Shown piece by piece: positions 44,508 to 54,141 of a DNA stretch of 64,000 nucleotides. How positions within the stretch are numbered: position 1 is the first letter of the stretch; every line of letters starts with the position of its first letter. A program made the translations under genes and the position numbers. The DNA lies in contig CAWFNG010000001.1 of the NCBI GenBank assembly GCA_963817135.1, positions 124,001-188,000 on the forward strand, in the 5' to 3' direction. The notes under the pieces are model-generated. The model was not told the origin of the DNA and did no database searches. It saw only the letters and a program-made list of their open reading frames with translations. The DNA is from VAZQ01 sp963817135. GTDB taxonomy: Bacteria; Pseudomonadota; Alphaproteobacteria; Rhizobiales; Xanthobacteraceae.

Positions 44508-45350
44508 GTGCGCGACGCCCTGCTCACCCATGAGCAGTATATCCGGTTGGCCGCGTTTTGCGGTGTGTTTGCCCTAATGGCGATTTGGGAATTCGGCGGA
44601 CCCCGACGATCCCAGACCATCGGGCGCGGCTGGCGATGGCCGAATAATCTCGGCATCGTGCTGCTGGATGCGCTCTTGATCCGCATTCTTTTCCCCACCA
44701 CCGCCGTCGGTCTTGCCCTCATGGCCGACGCGCACGGCATTGGACTCTTCAATGTGCTGCCCCTTCCCGCGTGGATTGGTGTAGTGGCCTCGGTCATCCT
44801 CCTGGACCTCGCGATCTACTTTCAGCATGTGCTCTTCCATGCCGTGCCAGTGCTGTGGCGATTACATCGGATGCATCATGCTGATCTCGATATTGATGTG
44901 AGCACCGGTTTGCGCTTCCACCCCATTGAGATTTTGCTGTCGATGGTGATCAAGCTCGCCGTGGTCATAGCACTCGGAGCACCGGCGGTGGCCGTGTTGA
45001 TCTTTGAAGTACTGCTCAACGCCACCTCGATGTTCAACCACAGCAATGTCCGTATTCCTGAAGGCTCCGACAGCATGCTGCGCTGGTTCGTTGTGACGCC
45101 GGACATGCATCGCGTACATCACTCAATTCTCCTACGCGAAACAAACAGCAATTTCGGCTTCAACCTGCCCTGGTGGGACCGGCTGTTCGGGACCTACCGG
45201 GCACAACCCACGGGCGGCCACGAAGCCATGACGATTGGTATCGACCAGTTCCGCGATCCGCGCGAACTTGGGCTTGATCGCATGTTGCTCCAGCCCTTCC
45301 GCGGTGATGCTGGCCGCTATCCACTCGGACAAAGGCAAGTTGGACAATGA
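44508..45350 (+). CDS. Sterol desaturase/fatty acid hydroxylase family membrane enzyme
   Basis: The 280-residue integral membrane di-iron protein starts at a GTG. Histidine clusters FQHVLFH, HRMHH and HRVHH, with SMFNHSN between them, are the expected metal ligands. Hydrophobic helices precede each cluster. The C-terminal NLPWWDRLFGTYRAQP is family-typical. It uses O2 and an electron donor to hydroxylate a lipid or alkyl substrate, here unknown. It begins a rightward unit with SELENBP1 under likely ArsR-rhodanese control. Confidence 0.88.
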   Translation: MRDALLTHEQYIRLAAFCGVFALMAIWEFGGPRRSQTIGRGWRWPNNLGIVLLDALLIRILFPTTAVGLALMADAHGIGLFNVLPLPAWIGVVASVILLDLAIYFQHVLFHAVPVLWRLHRMHHADLDIDVSTGLRFHPIEILLSMVIKLAVVIALGAPAVAVLIFEVLLNATSMFNHSNVRIPEGSDSMLRWFVVTPDMHRVHHSILLRETNSNFGFNLPWWDRLFGTYRAQPTGGHEAMTIGIDQFRDPRELGLDRMLLQPFRGDAGRYPLGQRQVGQ

Positions 45351-45510
45351 GGCTGAGTCGCTCATTGTCACTGCGGCACTGAGCGCATTTTTCGCATCAG
45401 TCGGACTCACCTGCATTTTCCCTTGTGATAAGCTCGAACTGCTCGGAAAAGCGCACGCGAACCCATCCGACAAGGAAGGGTCGTCGGGAACCAAACAGGG
45501 AGGAACTCCA

Positions 45511-46911
45511 ATGACAATGAGGCCTGATCCGACATTCCACGCATCCCCGAAGCTTGCGATGGAGGCTCCGCCGGAGAACTTCGCCTACACCTTGTTGCTC
45601 AGCCCGGACTTCTCGAAGCCCGACGCGCTCGCAGTGGTCGACGTGAAGCCCGGCTCGCCGACCTTCAGTCAGGTCGTCCACACGGTGACGATGCCCCACA
45701 AAGGAGATGAGTTTCACCATTTCGGTTGGAACGCCTGCTCGTCGGCATTGTCGCCGCTCACCGGCCACGCGTTCCTCGAGCGACGCTACCTGATCATTCC
45801 CGGGCTCCGCTCCTCGCGCATTTATATCGTGGATACCAAGCCCGATCCCACCAAGGCAAAAATCCACAAGATCATCGAGCCGGAGGAGGTGTTCAAGAAG
45901 ACCGGCTACTCGCGGCCGCACACTGTCCATTGCGGTCCGGAAGGCATCTACGTCAGCACGCTCGGCGGGGGCGGCAAGGATGGCACTAATGGGCCACCTG
46001 GCGTGTTCATCATGGACTGCGAGACGTTTGACATCCTCGGCCGCTGGGAGATCGATCGCGGACCCCAGAACCTGCACTATGATTTCTGGTGGAACTTGCC
46101 GCGCGACTACATGGTGACAAGTGAATGGGCGCTGCCGCCGCAGTTCGAGAACGGGATCGTCCCGGAAGATCTGCTATCGAACAAGTATGGCCATCGGATC
46201 CATTTCTGGGACCTTCGAGCCCGGCGCAATGTCCAGACGATCGATCTTGGCGCCAACCACCAGATGGCCCTCGAAGTGCGCCCTGCGCATGATCCCGTTC
46301 GCGAGTACGGGTTTCTGGGCGTCGTGGTCGACACAACGAACCTCGAAGGCTCGATCTGGACCTGGTGGCGCGAAGGCGGCAAGTTTCACATCGAAAAGAC
46401 CGCGACGATCCCGCCCGAGCCGGCGTCCAAGGATCAGCTTCCACCCCTCCTGCAGGGGTTTGGCGCAGTGCCGCCGCTGGTGACCGACATCGATCTCTCT
46501 ATGGATGATCGGTTCCTCTACGTCGCCTGCTGGGGAACCGGCGAGATGCGTCAGTACGACGTCACCGACCCGAGGAAGCCGAAGCTTGCGGGCTCGGTCC
46601 ACGTCGGCGGCATCGCTCGCCGCACACCGCACCCCAACGGCAAAGTGTATGCAGGCGGCCCGCAAATGGTCGAGATCAGCCGTGACGGCAAGCGGGTCTA
46701 CTGGACCAACTCGCTCTATTCGACATGGGACAACCAGTTCTATCCCAGCGGCGTGCCAGGCGCTGAGGTCATGGCCAACGCGAACGCGAGCGGCGGCCTC
46801 GAGCTGGCAAAGGACTACTGGGTGAGCTTTCCTGATGGATATCGCGCACATCAGATCCGGCTCGAGGGTGGCGACTGCTCGACGGATTCGTTCTGCTATC
46901 CATCGGTTTAA
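45511..46911 (+). CDS. Selenium-binding protein 1 family / methanethiol oxidase homologue
   Basis: The 466-residue beta-propeller protein of the SELENBP1 (SBP56) family includes YIVDTKPDPTKAKIHKIIEP, SRPHTVHCGPEGIY, MDCETFDILGRWE, YDFWWNLPRDYMVTSEW and the C-terminal SFCYPSV. Characterised bacterial MtoX and human SELENBP1 oxidise methanethiol to formaldehyde, H2O2 and H2S. His-rich metal-site segments (GDEFHHFGWNAC) are conserved. The start at 45511 follows CAGGGAGG; the upstream open frame overlaps the hydroxylase and is not used. No signal peptide. Confidence 0.93.
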   Translation: MTMRPDPTFHASPKLAMEAPPENFAYTLLLSPDFSKPDALAVVDVKPGSPTFSQVVHTVTMPHKGDEFHHFGWNACSSALSPLTGHAFLERRYLIIPGLRSSRIYIVDTKPDPTKAKIHKIIEPEEVFKKTGYSRPHTVHCGPEGIYVSTLGGGGKDGTNGPPGVFIMDCETFDILGRWEIDRGPQNLHYDFWWNLPRDYMVTSEWALPPQFENGIVPEDLLSNKYGHRIHFWDLRARRNVQTIDLGANHQMALEVRPAHDPVREYGFLGVVVDTTNLEGSIWTWWREGGKFHIEKTATIPPEPASKDQLPPLLQGFGAVPPLVTDIDLSMDDRFLYVACWGTGEMRQYDVTDPRKPKLAGSVHVGGIARRTPHPNGKVYAGGPQMVEISRDGKRVYWTNSLYSTWDNQFYPSGVPGAEVMANANASGGLELAKDYWVSFPDGYRAHQIRLEGGDCSTDSFCYPSV

Positions 46912-46913
46912 AT

Positions 46914-47589
46914 TTGACTGGAACGGATTGGACGCCTGCCGGCCTCTGGTTGGCTGTCGTCGCGAGCGGCCTCTATCACGGGATGAACCCAGGAATGGGA
47001 TGGCCGCTCGCCGTTTCCGCCGGGCTGATGGAAAGGAGTTCGCGCGCCCTGGTGGTAGCACTTTGGCCGCTGACGGTCGGCCATCTACTGGCAATGTTCG
47101 TGGTGATCCTTCCGTTCGCGCTGCTGGTCGCCCTCGTCGCATGGCAGCAACAGATCCAGATCGGCGCCAGTCTCTTGGTGATCGGGTTCGGCATCTTCCG
47201 ATTCGTCAACCGGCGCCATCCGCGGGGGTTGGCGCGGATACGACCGACCCAACTGGGGCTCTGGTCCTTCGCCGTGGCAATCGCCCATGGCGCGGGACTG
47301 ATGCTCGTACCAATCTATCTCGGTCTCTGCAGAACCGCCGACCTCGACAACGGACACGAGGCAGCGGGCGCGCTCATAAACGCCAATCTGAATATGGCCG
47401 TCTTGGTCTCCGTCGTTCACTCTGTCGCGATGATCACAGCCGGCGGAATTCTTGGCGTTTCTAGTCTATCGCTACTTGGGTCTTAAATTCGTGTCGCGAA
47501 GCTGGTTCAATCTCGATGCGACTTGGGCCTTCAGTCTCGTCCTGGTGGGTGCTCTATCGCTTGCGATCAGCCTGGCGAGCCGGCACTGA
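46914..47589 (+). CDS. Integral membrane protein, apparent frameshift near 3' end
   Basis: It starts at a TTG 2 bp after the SELENBP1 stop, so it is co-transcribed. The product has six or so helices and a HGMNPGMGWPLAVSAG segment followed by WPLTVGHLLAM. This resembles metal-exporter-like folds with histidines in helix 1, though the family is uncertain. The current frame stops at 47486. A one-base shift near 47450 gives AFLVYRYLGLKFVSRSWF, then NLDATWAFSLVLVGALSLAI and a stop at 47589, which reads as the genuine last helix. Its link to SELENBP1 hints at export or metal supply. Confidence 0.72.
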
Positions 47590-48150
47590 GCCACATTGCG
47601 ATCCTTCGGACTCAGCATCGTGGCACGGTTGCAGCGAAGAACCCGTCGTCCTGTTTCACCAATTTCGGCCAACTCTGGTAAGGACTGCTTCGGGGTCAAC
47701 AACGGCGATAATTAGCGCGCCCGCATTAGCCCTGCTTCACCTCAGTCATCCGACCTCGGTGGCGCGTCGGCACGGCGGGTTCGTTCTTTGGCGGCTTCCG
47801 GACGCCGGCCCCGCCGCTTGTCGCACCTCTCTCAGGCCGGCATCCGGAACCCTTGCACAAAAGCCGACTTTCCATCCCTCTCTCGGCGTACTGCGAAGTA
47901 GGCCGCGTGGGGGTCAATCTCTACGGCCGAGACTTTCATTCGGAGCTGGCGGCCAAACTTGCTGGTGAGAAGGCCTTTCCTAGCCGCGCGGCAACTGCCG
48001 TTCTTTATTCGTTCTTGTGGGATTGGGTTAGTGTCTCCGTTCCAATATTTTCCACGAGTGTTCTGTTTTGACCAGACTCGCGCCTTGTCCATCCGGTAAC
48101 GACGCGCCTTTGCGATCTGTGTCGGGGGGCAGCAAAGAGGGAGGTCAAAC
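47590..48150. other. Region without a supported gene
   Basis: No frame has recognisable similarity. Short minus-strand frames around 47830-47930 contain a protein-like stretch (MKVSAVEIDPHAAYFAVRR) but lack a clear context. It is probably degraded or intergenic DNA. Confidence 0.4.
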
Positions 48151-48264
48151 ATGAAATTTATAATTATGTCCGCGCTGGTCATGGCCAGTGTGATGGCTGT
48201 TTCTGCGCGATATCTTGCTCCGAACGGCCCGAACGGCGCGGTGATCCACGACGGCGTGCGGTAA
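48151..48264 (+). CDS. Small exported peptide, 37 aa
   Basis: AGAGGGAGG sits 7 nt before the ATG. The product begins MKFIIMSALVMASVMAVSA, a signal-peptide-like segment, followed by a short tail RYLAPNGPNGAVIHDGVR. No family recognised. Too short for usual gene finders. Confidence 0.5.
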   Translation: MKFIIMSALVMASVMAVSARYLAPNGPNGAVIHDGVR

Positions 48265-48321
48265 ACCAAGCTGAGACAGAGAACGGGTCACCATCCACGG
48301 AGCGAAGTTGATGAGGCGGCT

Positions 48322-48411
48322 ATGAAAAAATTGAGCCAGAGAAATAAAAATAGACAGATGCGACTAAAACAAAAACGTTTCAAAAAAAGGATTCGTCGGG
48401 AGAAGAGATAA
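48322..48411 (+). CDS. Extremely basic 29-residue ORF
   Basis: ATG follows GATGAGGCGGCT. The product has 16 Lys/Arg among 29 residues (MKKLSQRNKNRQMRLKQKR, then FKKRIRREKR). The local base composition is far more A-rich than its surroundings. Whether it is translated is unknown. If real, it could bind nucleic acid. Confidence 0.35.
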   Translation: MKKLSQRNKNRQMRLKQKRFKKRIRREKR

Positions 48412-48729
48412 GAGCAATATGGTCTCTTTGCTCAATGAGGTGTGATGCTTTGTCCTTGTTTCGCTTCTGCCAGTCTTCAGCAAGCAACTGCTGAATCCGT
48501 TTATGCTTTTGGGTCATGAGAGACGAACTCGGTGCGAGCATTTCTTGTCCGCAGCACTTTCAATAACGGACGACACGCTGCTTTGCAGCGAATCGCCGGG
48601 TAGTGCCATTTTCTCGCCGTTACCGCACCGCACCAGCTCGGCCGCTTCACCTCTGGGAGCAGCCATAACTCGGACACGGCGGCACTCACACTTCGTCCCA
48701 TTACCGAACGTTCCGATCGCAACTCGGCG
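48412..48729. other. Region without a supported gene
   Basis: A 76-codon + frame and a 73-codon - frame overlap around 48501-48733 with no ribosome site or homology. I call neither. Confidence 0.35.
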
Positions 48730-48948
48730 CTAATCGTTCAAATCTCCCACGTCAACCTCTCGGGCTCGCTGAAACCAGCGAAAGCCCTCGTGTTTGGTGA
48801 TTGCGGCAATTCCGATCGGACCACCGACCGTTTTCGGCCGCGCAACCGAAAACTTCACGAAGCTAATTGTCGCTTCCACGAGGAAACGTGCGAGATCGAC
48901 TGCGTCTTGGATCGGCATGGCCTCCAACTCGCGTCCATACGCTGCCAC
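48730..48948 (-). CDS. Hypothetical conserved-looking protein, 72 aa
   Basis: The product reads MAAYGRELEAMPIQDAVDLARFLVEATISFVKF followed by SVARPKTVGGPIGIAAITKHEGFRW. It resembles a short uncharacterised protein family of Bradyrhizobium-type genomes. One moderately hydrophobic helix, no signal peptide. Start uncertain. Confidence 0.5.
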   Translation of the reverse strand: MAAYGRELEAMPIQDAVDLARFLVEATISFVKFSVARPKTVGGPIGIAAITKHEGFRWFQRAREVDVGDLND

Positions 48949-49043
48949 TGTAGGCCTTGACCTTTTCCTCGAACAAGAATGATCGCAGCCGGATCGCGAA
49001 ATCTCGGAGCGTATATGTTACTCCAGGAGAGCCTCAGCATGCG

Positions 49044-49547
49044 TTACATTGCTCGCTTAAGTTCAAGATGCTGAGAAAACGTCCCCTGTGAATCATTATG
49101 AGGCGAACCGATTAATCCCAAAGTATCGCCTCTCATTGTGACAACCCACATCTGTCCCTCGCCATCCCTGCGTGAATTTGTGCCCCGCTCAATCCAGAGC
49201 GAGACAACTTTGTCTGTTTCATTCACTGTGTAGCTGCCGAAATACGCCACAACCAAGGAATCGGGTCGACGCGGATCGTCTGACTCTACATTCGGCTCCT
49301 TTTCCCCGATGAGGATGTGGGAAAATCGGCCGTTAGGGTCGAAGGTGAGGTTGCCCTTTATCCCCGTCCCCCAAGCATGGCTCTTGGTGCCGTCGTGGTA
49401 TTGGTCCGAAACCGAAGTGACCGCCCAAGTGCCGATGATCGTCTCCTTGAGGGATCTCTGCCGAGCGCTGGCAAGGTTGCTGGGAACTGCAGTTCCCAAG
49501 CACAGCATTGTGATAATGGTCAGACTGCGGGCGCGAAATCGGCGCAT
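49044..49547 (-). CDS. Secreted lipocalin-like domain protein
   Basis: The 167-residue protein has a signal peptide (MRRFRARSLTIITMLCLGTAVPS) and a lipocalin-like beta-barrel pattern of the PF13924 type: ETIIGTWAVTSVSDQY, KGNLTFDPNGRFSHILI, YFGSYTVNETDKVVSL, and a closing QHLELKR strand. Such proteins are of unknown function. The start at 49547 is preferred because GGAG lies 6 nt upstream; an ATG four codons earlier is possible. A 21-bp tandem duplication lies just before it. Confidence 0.78.
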   Translation of the reverse strand: MRRFRARSLTIITMLCLGTAVPSNLASARQRSLKETIIGTWAVTSVSDQYHDGTKSHAWGTGIKGNLTFDPNGRFSHILIGEKEPNVESDDPRRPDSLVVAYFGSYTVNETDKVVSLWIERGTNSRRDGEGQMWVVTMRGDTLGLIGSPHNDSQGTFSQHLELKRAM

Positions 49548-49559
49548 GGTGTTCTCCAT

Positions 49560-49601
49560 TGATTCTTGGAAAGGAGCGAGTGATTCTTGGAAAGGAGCGA
49601 G
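49560..49601. repeat. 21-bp perfect tandem duplication
   Basis: TGATTCTTGGAAAGGAGCGA plus a final G occurs twice in immediate succession (49560-49580, 49581-49601), just upstream of the lipocalin-like gene. It is in multiples of three and would only lengthen the non-conserved upstream frame. Confidence 0.85.
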
Positions 49602-49630
49602 ACGCTGCACGCGAGCAAATGCGGGGTCGT

Positions 49631-49688
49631 AAGAGACTTTGTATTGTTGTTCGTTATGTAAGAGGTTTTGTATTGTTGTTCGTTATGA
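49631..49688. repeat. 29-bp near-perfect tandem duplication
   Basis: Two 29-bp units (49631-49659 and 49660-49688) share TTTGTATTGTTGTTCGTTAT and differ at about four positions. They lie in the probable promoter region upstream of the lipocalin-like gene, 30 bp from the other duplication. Confidence 0.8.
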
Positions 49689-49813
49689 ATGACCCAGCGA
49701 AATAAGATGCTTTGAGGCGAGTGTTCATTGTCCCGGCCTCGCCGATATAAACGTTTTCAGCGGAGTTACCAGTCACGATATTGTGCGATGCACCATCAAG
49801 AGTCCGGCGGCCG

Positions 49814-50008
49814 TTAAACTCTACCGACAGAATCGGTCACAATCGTTTTTGCCGGCAACTCTTCGCTAGATAGTCCGCAAAGCGCTTCCTGCCTTGCTCG
49901 AACTTCTGCCTCATCAATCTCGTATTGAGCCATCCGCATTCTGATCTGATGTTTGATGGCGGTTGTCGCAGGAAGCTTGATTTTTCGTCCGAACCGGTGT
50001 GTGCGCAT
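49814..50008 (-). CDS. Small conserved protein, 64 aa (paralogue of 61661-61847)
   Basis: The product MRTHRFGRKIKLPATTAIKH then QIRMRMAQYEIDEAEVRARQ is charged and helical. It shares about 30 nearly identical residues with the frameshifted copy at 61.7 kb, which fixes the start at 50008. It follows groEL on the same strand beyond a hairpin terminator. Function unknown. Confidence 0.72.
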   Translation of the reverse strand: MRTHRFGRKIKLPATTAIKHQIRMRMAQYEIDEAEVRARQEALCGLSSEELPAKTIVTDSVGRV

Positions 50009-50044
50009 TGGCGTCCTGTAGCCGAACAATTTAATAAGGTTTTT

Positions 50045-50078
50045 TCAAAGAAGGCCGGAGCAGACCGGCCTTCTTTGA
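50045..50078. terminator. Hairpin downstream of groEL
   Basis: A perfect 14-bp inverted repeat (50045-50058 and 50065-50078, core AAGAAGGCCGG) with a 6-nt loop, 23 bp past the groEL stop. The stem ends in TTCTTTGA rather than a long T-tract, so efficiency as an intrinsic terminator is uncertain. Confidence 0.7.
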
Positions 50079-50100
50079 TCTTCATGGGCGATCGAACGCC

Positions 50101-51753
<1,653 letters not shown>

Positions 51754-51902
51754 CTCAGTATTCCTTTTTTGTTTGAGCTCATCTCGTGGAAAAACGGTAG
51801 GGGTACTTCCAAACGATCAGAATCAACGATCCGATGGTTTCCTCGGCCCTTCGAGGCGGGACGCTTCACGGTCGCCTCAGGACGCGAATTTGGAGAGCGC
51901 AA

Positions 51903-52217
51903 TCAGGCGGCCTTCTTCTTGACCTCGGCCTCGACCAGCACTCCCATAATGTCGCTCTCCTTCATTATGAGATACTCGGTGCCATCGATCTTGACCTCGG
52001 TGCCCGACCATTTGCCGAACAGGATGCGGTCGCCGACCTTAACCTCAATCGGGATGAGCTTGCCGTTCTCGTCGCGGCCACCAGGCCCAACGGCGATGAC
52101 CTTGCCTTGCTGCGGCTTCTCCTGAGCGGTGTCGGGAATGATGATGCCGCCAGCTGTCTTTGCCTCGGCATCGATCCGCTCGATGACAACGCGGTCGTGA
52201 AGCGGGCGAAATTTCAT
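51903..52217 (-). CDS. groS: Co-chaperonin GroES (Cpn10)
   Basis: The 104-residue co-chaperonin caps GroEL. MKFRPLHDRVVIERI, the mobile-loop segment EAKTAGGIIIPDTAQEKPQ, KVGDRILFGKWSGTEVKIDG and the C-terminal EVK are standard. The ATG at 52217 has AGGAGG 7 nt upstream; an earlier in-frame ATG is not used. I see no CIRCE element (TTAGCACTC-N9-GAGTGCTAA) upstream, so HrcA control is not indicated here. Confidence 0.98.
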   Translation of the reverse strand: MKFRPLHDRVVIERIDAEAKTAGGIIIPDTAQEKPQQGKVIAVGPGGRDENGKLIPIEVKVGDRILFGKWSGTEVKIDGTEYLIMKESDIMGVLVEAEVKKKAA

Positions 52218-52410
52218 TGGTATCCTCCTGTGGTTCGTCAAAAAGTCTGCCGCATTTGGAAAACTGACGGCTCTTTCCGAAGCTGTTCGTTGGCAACCCG
52301 ATTCTGCCGGAGATCCTTAGCAAAATCAGGCGACCTTGTTGAATGCTTTGGACATGCTTGCCTTGATTGGCGCGGCAGCCGCGCCCGCTACTTCCTGAGC
52401 GAGCGCGTCA

Positions 52411-52524
52411 TTAGGGATGGAGACTTGTCAACAACAGCATCGAGACAAAGATGACTGCAGCCGCGGATAAGAAAACATAGAGCGCTTTGGTTGTGATATC
52501 TGCATGAGCATTGCTGCCAGTCAT
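52411..52524 (-). CDS. Single-TM small protein, 37 aa
   Basis: GCAGGAGAC precedes the ATG. The product MTGSNAHADITTKALYVFLS then AAAVIFVSMLLLTSLHP has one membrane helix and a short cytoplasmic N-terminus. It lies 194 bp upstream of groES on the same strand. It resembles the 36-aa one-helix product at 60566. Function unknown. Confidence 0.6.
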   Translation of the reverse strand: MTGSNAHADITTKALYVFLSAAAVIFVSMLLLTSLHP

Positions 52525-52700
52525 GACCAGTCTCCTGCAATCCTCTAACTTACATATGGGATTGCATGGCGTAATTTACGATGGCTAAAAGATTCTTTTT
52601 GAACGATCCATCGGCGCACTTGCGTGCTTCTTCGCAGCGATCGTGATCTGCCGACTTTTCGAAGTCGGGTTGCTTCTCCAGATAGGCGCAAAGGTCAGAG

Positions 52701-52724
52701 GGTGTCTGTATAAGATTGCTCACA
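52701..52724 (-). promoter_or_regulatory. Shared stress-island motif, site a
   Basis: Minus-strand TGTGAGCAATCTTATACAGA (then CACC). It faces the 37-aa protein gene and groESL, 177 bp upstream of the first start. TTATAC could be a -10 element. Confidence 0.55.
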
Positions 52725-52748
52725 CAAGGACGAAGAAATCCAGTTCGA

Positions 52749-52771
52749 GTGTGCAGTTTTATACAAACTCC
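52749..52771 (+). promoter_or_regulatory. Shared stress-island motif, site b
   Basis: GTGTGCAGTTTTATACAAAC then TCC. 140 bp upstream of the small-protein gene at 52911; the same distance separates site f from its paralogue. Confidence 0.5.
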
Positions 52772-52910
52772 CAGGGTCACCCGGCGCATGGCTGTTGCGA
52801 GCGAGCCGCTGTCGCAAGGCGACCGGGCTTACCATTCAACTCATTCACCGGAACCCAGCCGGGTGTCCGTTACCCTCGCTTCCGAAACGTTTCGGGCGAA
52901 AGGAACCAAC

Positions 52911-53273
52911 ATGCAATTACCTCCAATCCTGCAAGGAGAATCGCTTACTCGTCTGTTGCAGGGCGCCTTCGTCGGATTTGCAGCAACAGCGATCATCGGC
53001 TTCAGCTGGGGCGGATGGACGCTGGGAAAAACCGCCAAAGATATGGCGGAGAAAAGTGCTGCAACCGCCGTCGTCGCCGCACTAGCACCGATCTGCGTCG
53101 ATAAATTCCAACAGGACGTGAATGCGAAAACAAACCTTACCGAACTGATTAAGATCAGTTCGTGGCAGCAAGGTTCGTTCGTCCAGAACGGCGGCTGGGC
53201 AACGCTGCCAGGCAACGAGACGGGTAACTCGGCATTAGCTCAAGCTTGTGCCAACCTGCTTACCCTGAAGTGA
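52911..53273 (+). CDS. Small membrane-anchored protein, ILQGES family, copy 1
   Basis: The 120-residue product begins MQLPPILQGESLTRLLQGAF, followed by a membrane helix with a Gly/Trp pattern (AATAIIGFSWGGWTLG), a predicted helical periplasmic part with two conserved cysteines (APICVDKF, AQACANLL) and a tail. Copies at 55092 and 61267 share AP(V/I)C(A/V)(E/D)KF and the glycine-tryptophan helix. The leader and the region around the start are similar to copy 3. No known function. Confidence 0.75.
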   Translation: MQLPPILQGESLTRLLQGAFVGFAATAIIGFSWGGWTLGKTAKDMAEKSAATAVVAALAPICVDKFQQDVNAKTNLTELIKISSWQQGSFVQNGGWATLPGNETGNSALAQACANLLTLK

Positions 53274-53288
53274 ATACGGAGCAGGCAT

Positions 53289-53321
53289 GAATTGCTCCTC
53301 GTCAATAGCGAGGAGCAATTC
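53289..53321. terminator. Bidirectional hairpin terminator
   Basis: A perfect 13-bp stem (GAATTGCTCCTCG at 53289-53301 and its complement at 53309-53321) with a 7-nt loop. It lies between convergent genes ending at 53273 and 53363, so it can serve both. Confidence 0.75.
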
Positions 53322-53362
53322 GATCATTGACTGCTGCCATTTGCATGGCGGAAGGCATGCGA

Positions 53363-54115
53363 TCAATCCGCATCTATTTGGATCGCATTCGCTCCGATCT
53401 CGGGCTTGTCGTATAATATCACGTTCAACAAAGAATTGTGGACTTCCAGCTTTCCGTTGTATTCGATAAAACCCAATTTGCGGAATTTGTTCATGAAAAA
53501 GCTCACGCGCGACCGGGTCGTACCGATCATCTCCGCCAGCATTTCCTGACTAAAGTTTCCCACGATCGGCTCCGGCCTGCCTTCCTTGCCGAAATTTGCA
53601 AGCAGAAGGAGAAGCCGCGCGAGGCGTTTTTCGCTGGAATTGAACAACTGGTCGATCAAGTCCTCTTCAATTCGACTGTTCCGGGTCAGCAGATACGACA
53701 TGAACAGCTCGGAAAACTCCGGCTCATTATGAATGGTAGCGATCATCGTCGCCTTATCCAGGCGAGTAACCACGCATTCTTCAACGGCCCTCGTTGTTGC
53801 GATGCGCAGCGGATGACCATTTAGACATCCTTCGCCGAAAAAGTGACCAGGTCCGAGGATTGCAACGACCGCTTCCTTGCCTTGTTCGGAGACGACGGTG
53901 AGCTTGATCTTGCCTTGCTGGATGTAAAAAACCGCGTCCGCGATTTGTCCCTGTGAGAAAACAACTTGATCCTTCCGATATTTGGATATCGTTTTTCCCT
54001 CGCCTACCTTTGCGAGAAATATTTTTGGATCAAACGAGGCTGTAATCCTCTTCCTCACAACCACTCCCCTTTGATCTTCCCCAATAAGAACTCCCTTTTT
54101 CCCGAACGAAGGCAA
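53363..54115 (-). CDS. Crp/Fnr family transcriptional regulator
   Basis: The 250-residue protein has a cyclic-nucleotide-binding-type beta-roll (VVFSQGQIADAVFYIQQGKI, GPGHFFGEGCLNG), a long dimer helix, and a C-terminal winged helix with recognition part MLAEMIGTTRSRVSFFMNKF. No Fnr-type N-terminal Fe-S cysteine cluster is evident, so a different signal is expected. It is placed in the stress island and is the only obvious regulator that could act on the shared motifs; this is a guess. The start may be further inside the frame. Confidence 0.9.
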   Translation of the reverse strand: MPSFGKKGVLIGEDQRGVVVRKRITASFDPKIFLAKVGEGKTISKYRKDQVVFSQGQIADAVFYIQQGKIKLTVVSEQGKEAVVAILGPGHFFGEGCLNGHPLRIATTRAVEECVVTRLDKATMIATIHNEPEFSELFMSYLLTRNSRIEEDLIDQLFNSSEKRLARLLLLLANFGKEGRPEPIVGNFSQEMLAEMIGTTRSRVSFFMNKFRKLGFIEYNGKLEVHNSLLNVILYDKPEIGANAIQIDAD

Positions 54116-54141
54116 TACGAAGCAGATGGATTATAGCAATG

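Larger units (their letters stand above)
52525..52910. other. Bidirectional regulatory region with hairpin
   Basis: This holds two outward-facing copies of the shared motif (52701-52724 leftward, 52749-52771 rightward). It also holds a perfect stem-loop CCGACTT-TTCG-AAGTCGG at 52651-52668. A 79-codon minus frame (52550-52789) overlaps the motifs and is not called. A palindrome CCGAAACGTTTCGG (52882-52895) lies just before the small-protein gene. Confidence 0.55.

Noticed and set aside
52218..52550. A CIRCE (HrcA) operator upstream of groES
   Set aside because: No TTAGCACTC-N9-GAGTGCTAA or close variant was found in the region.
52550..52789. A 79-codon minus frame upstream of groES
   Set aside because: It runs through both regulatory motifs and a hairpin, and its start region is not preceded by a ribosome site. 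It is more likely leader DNA.
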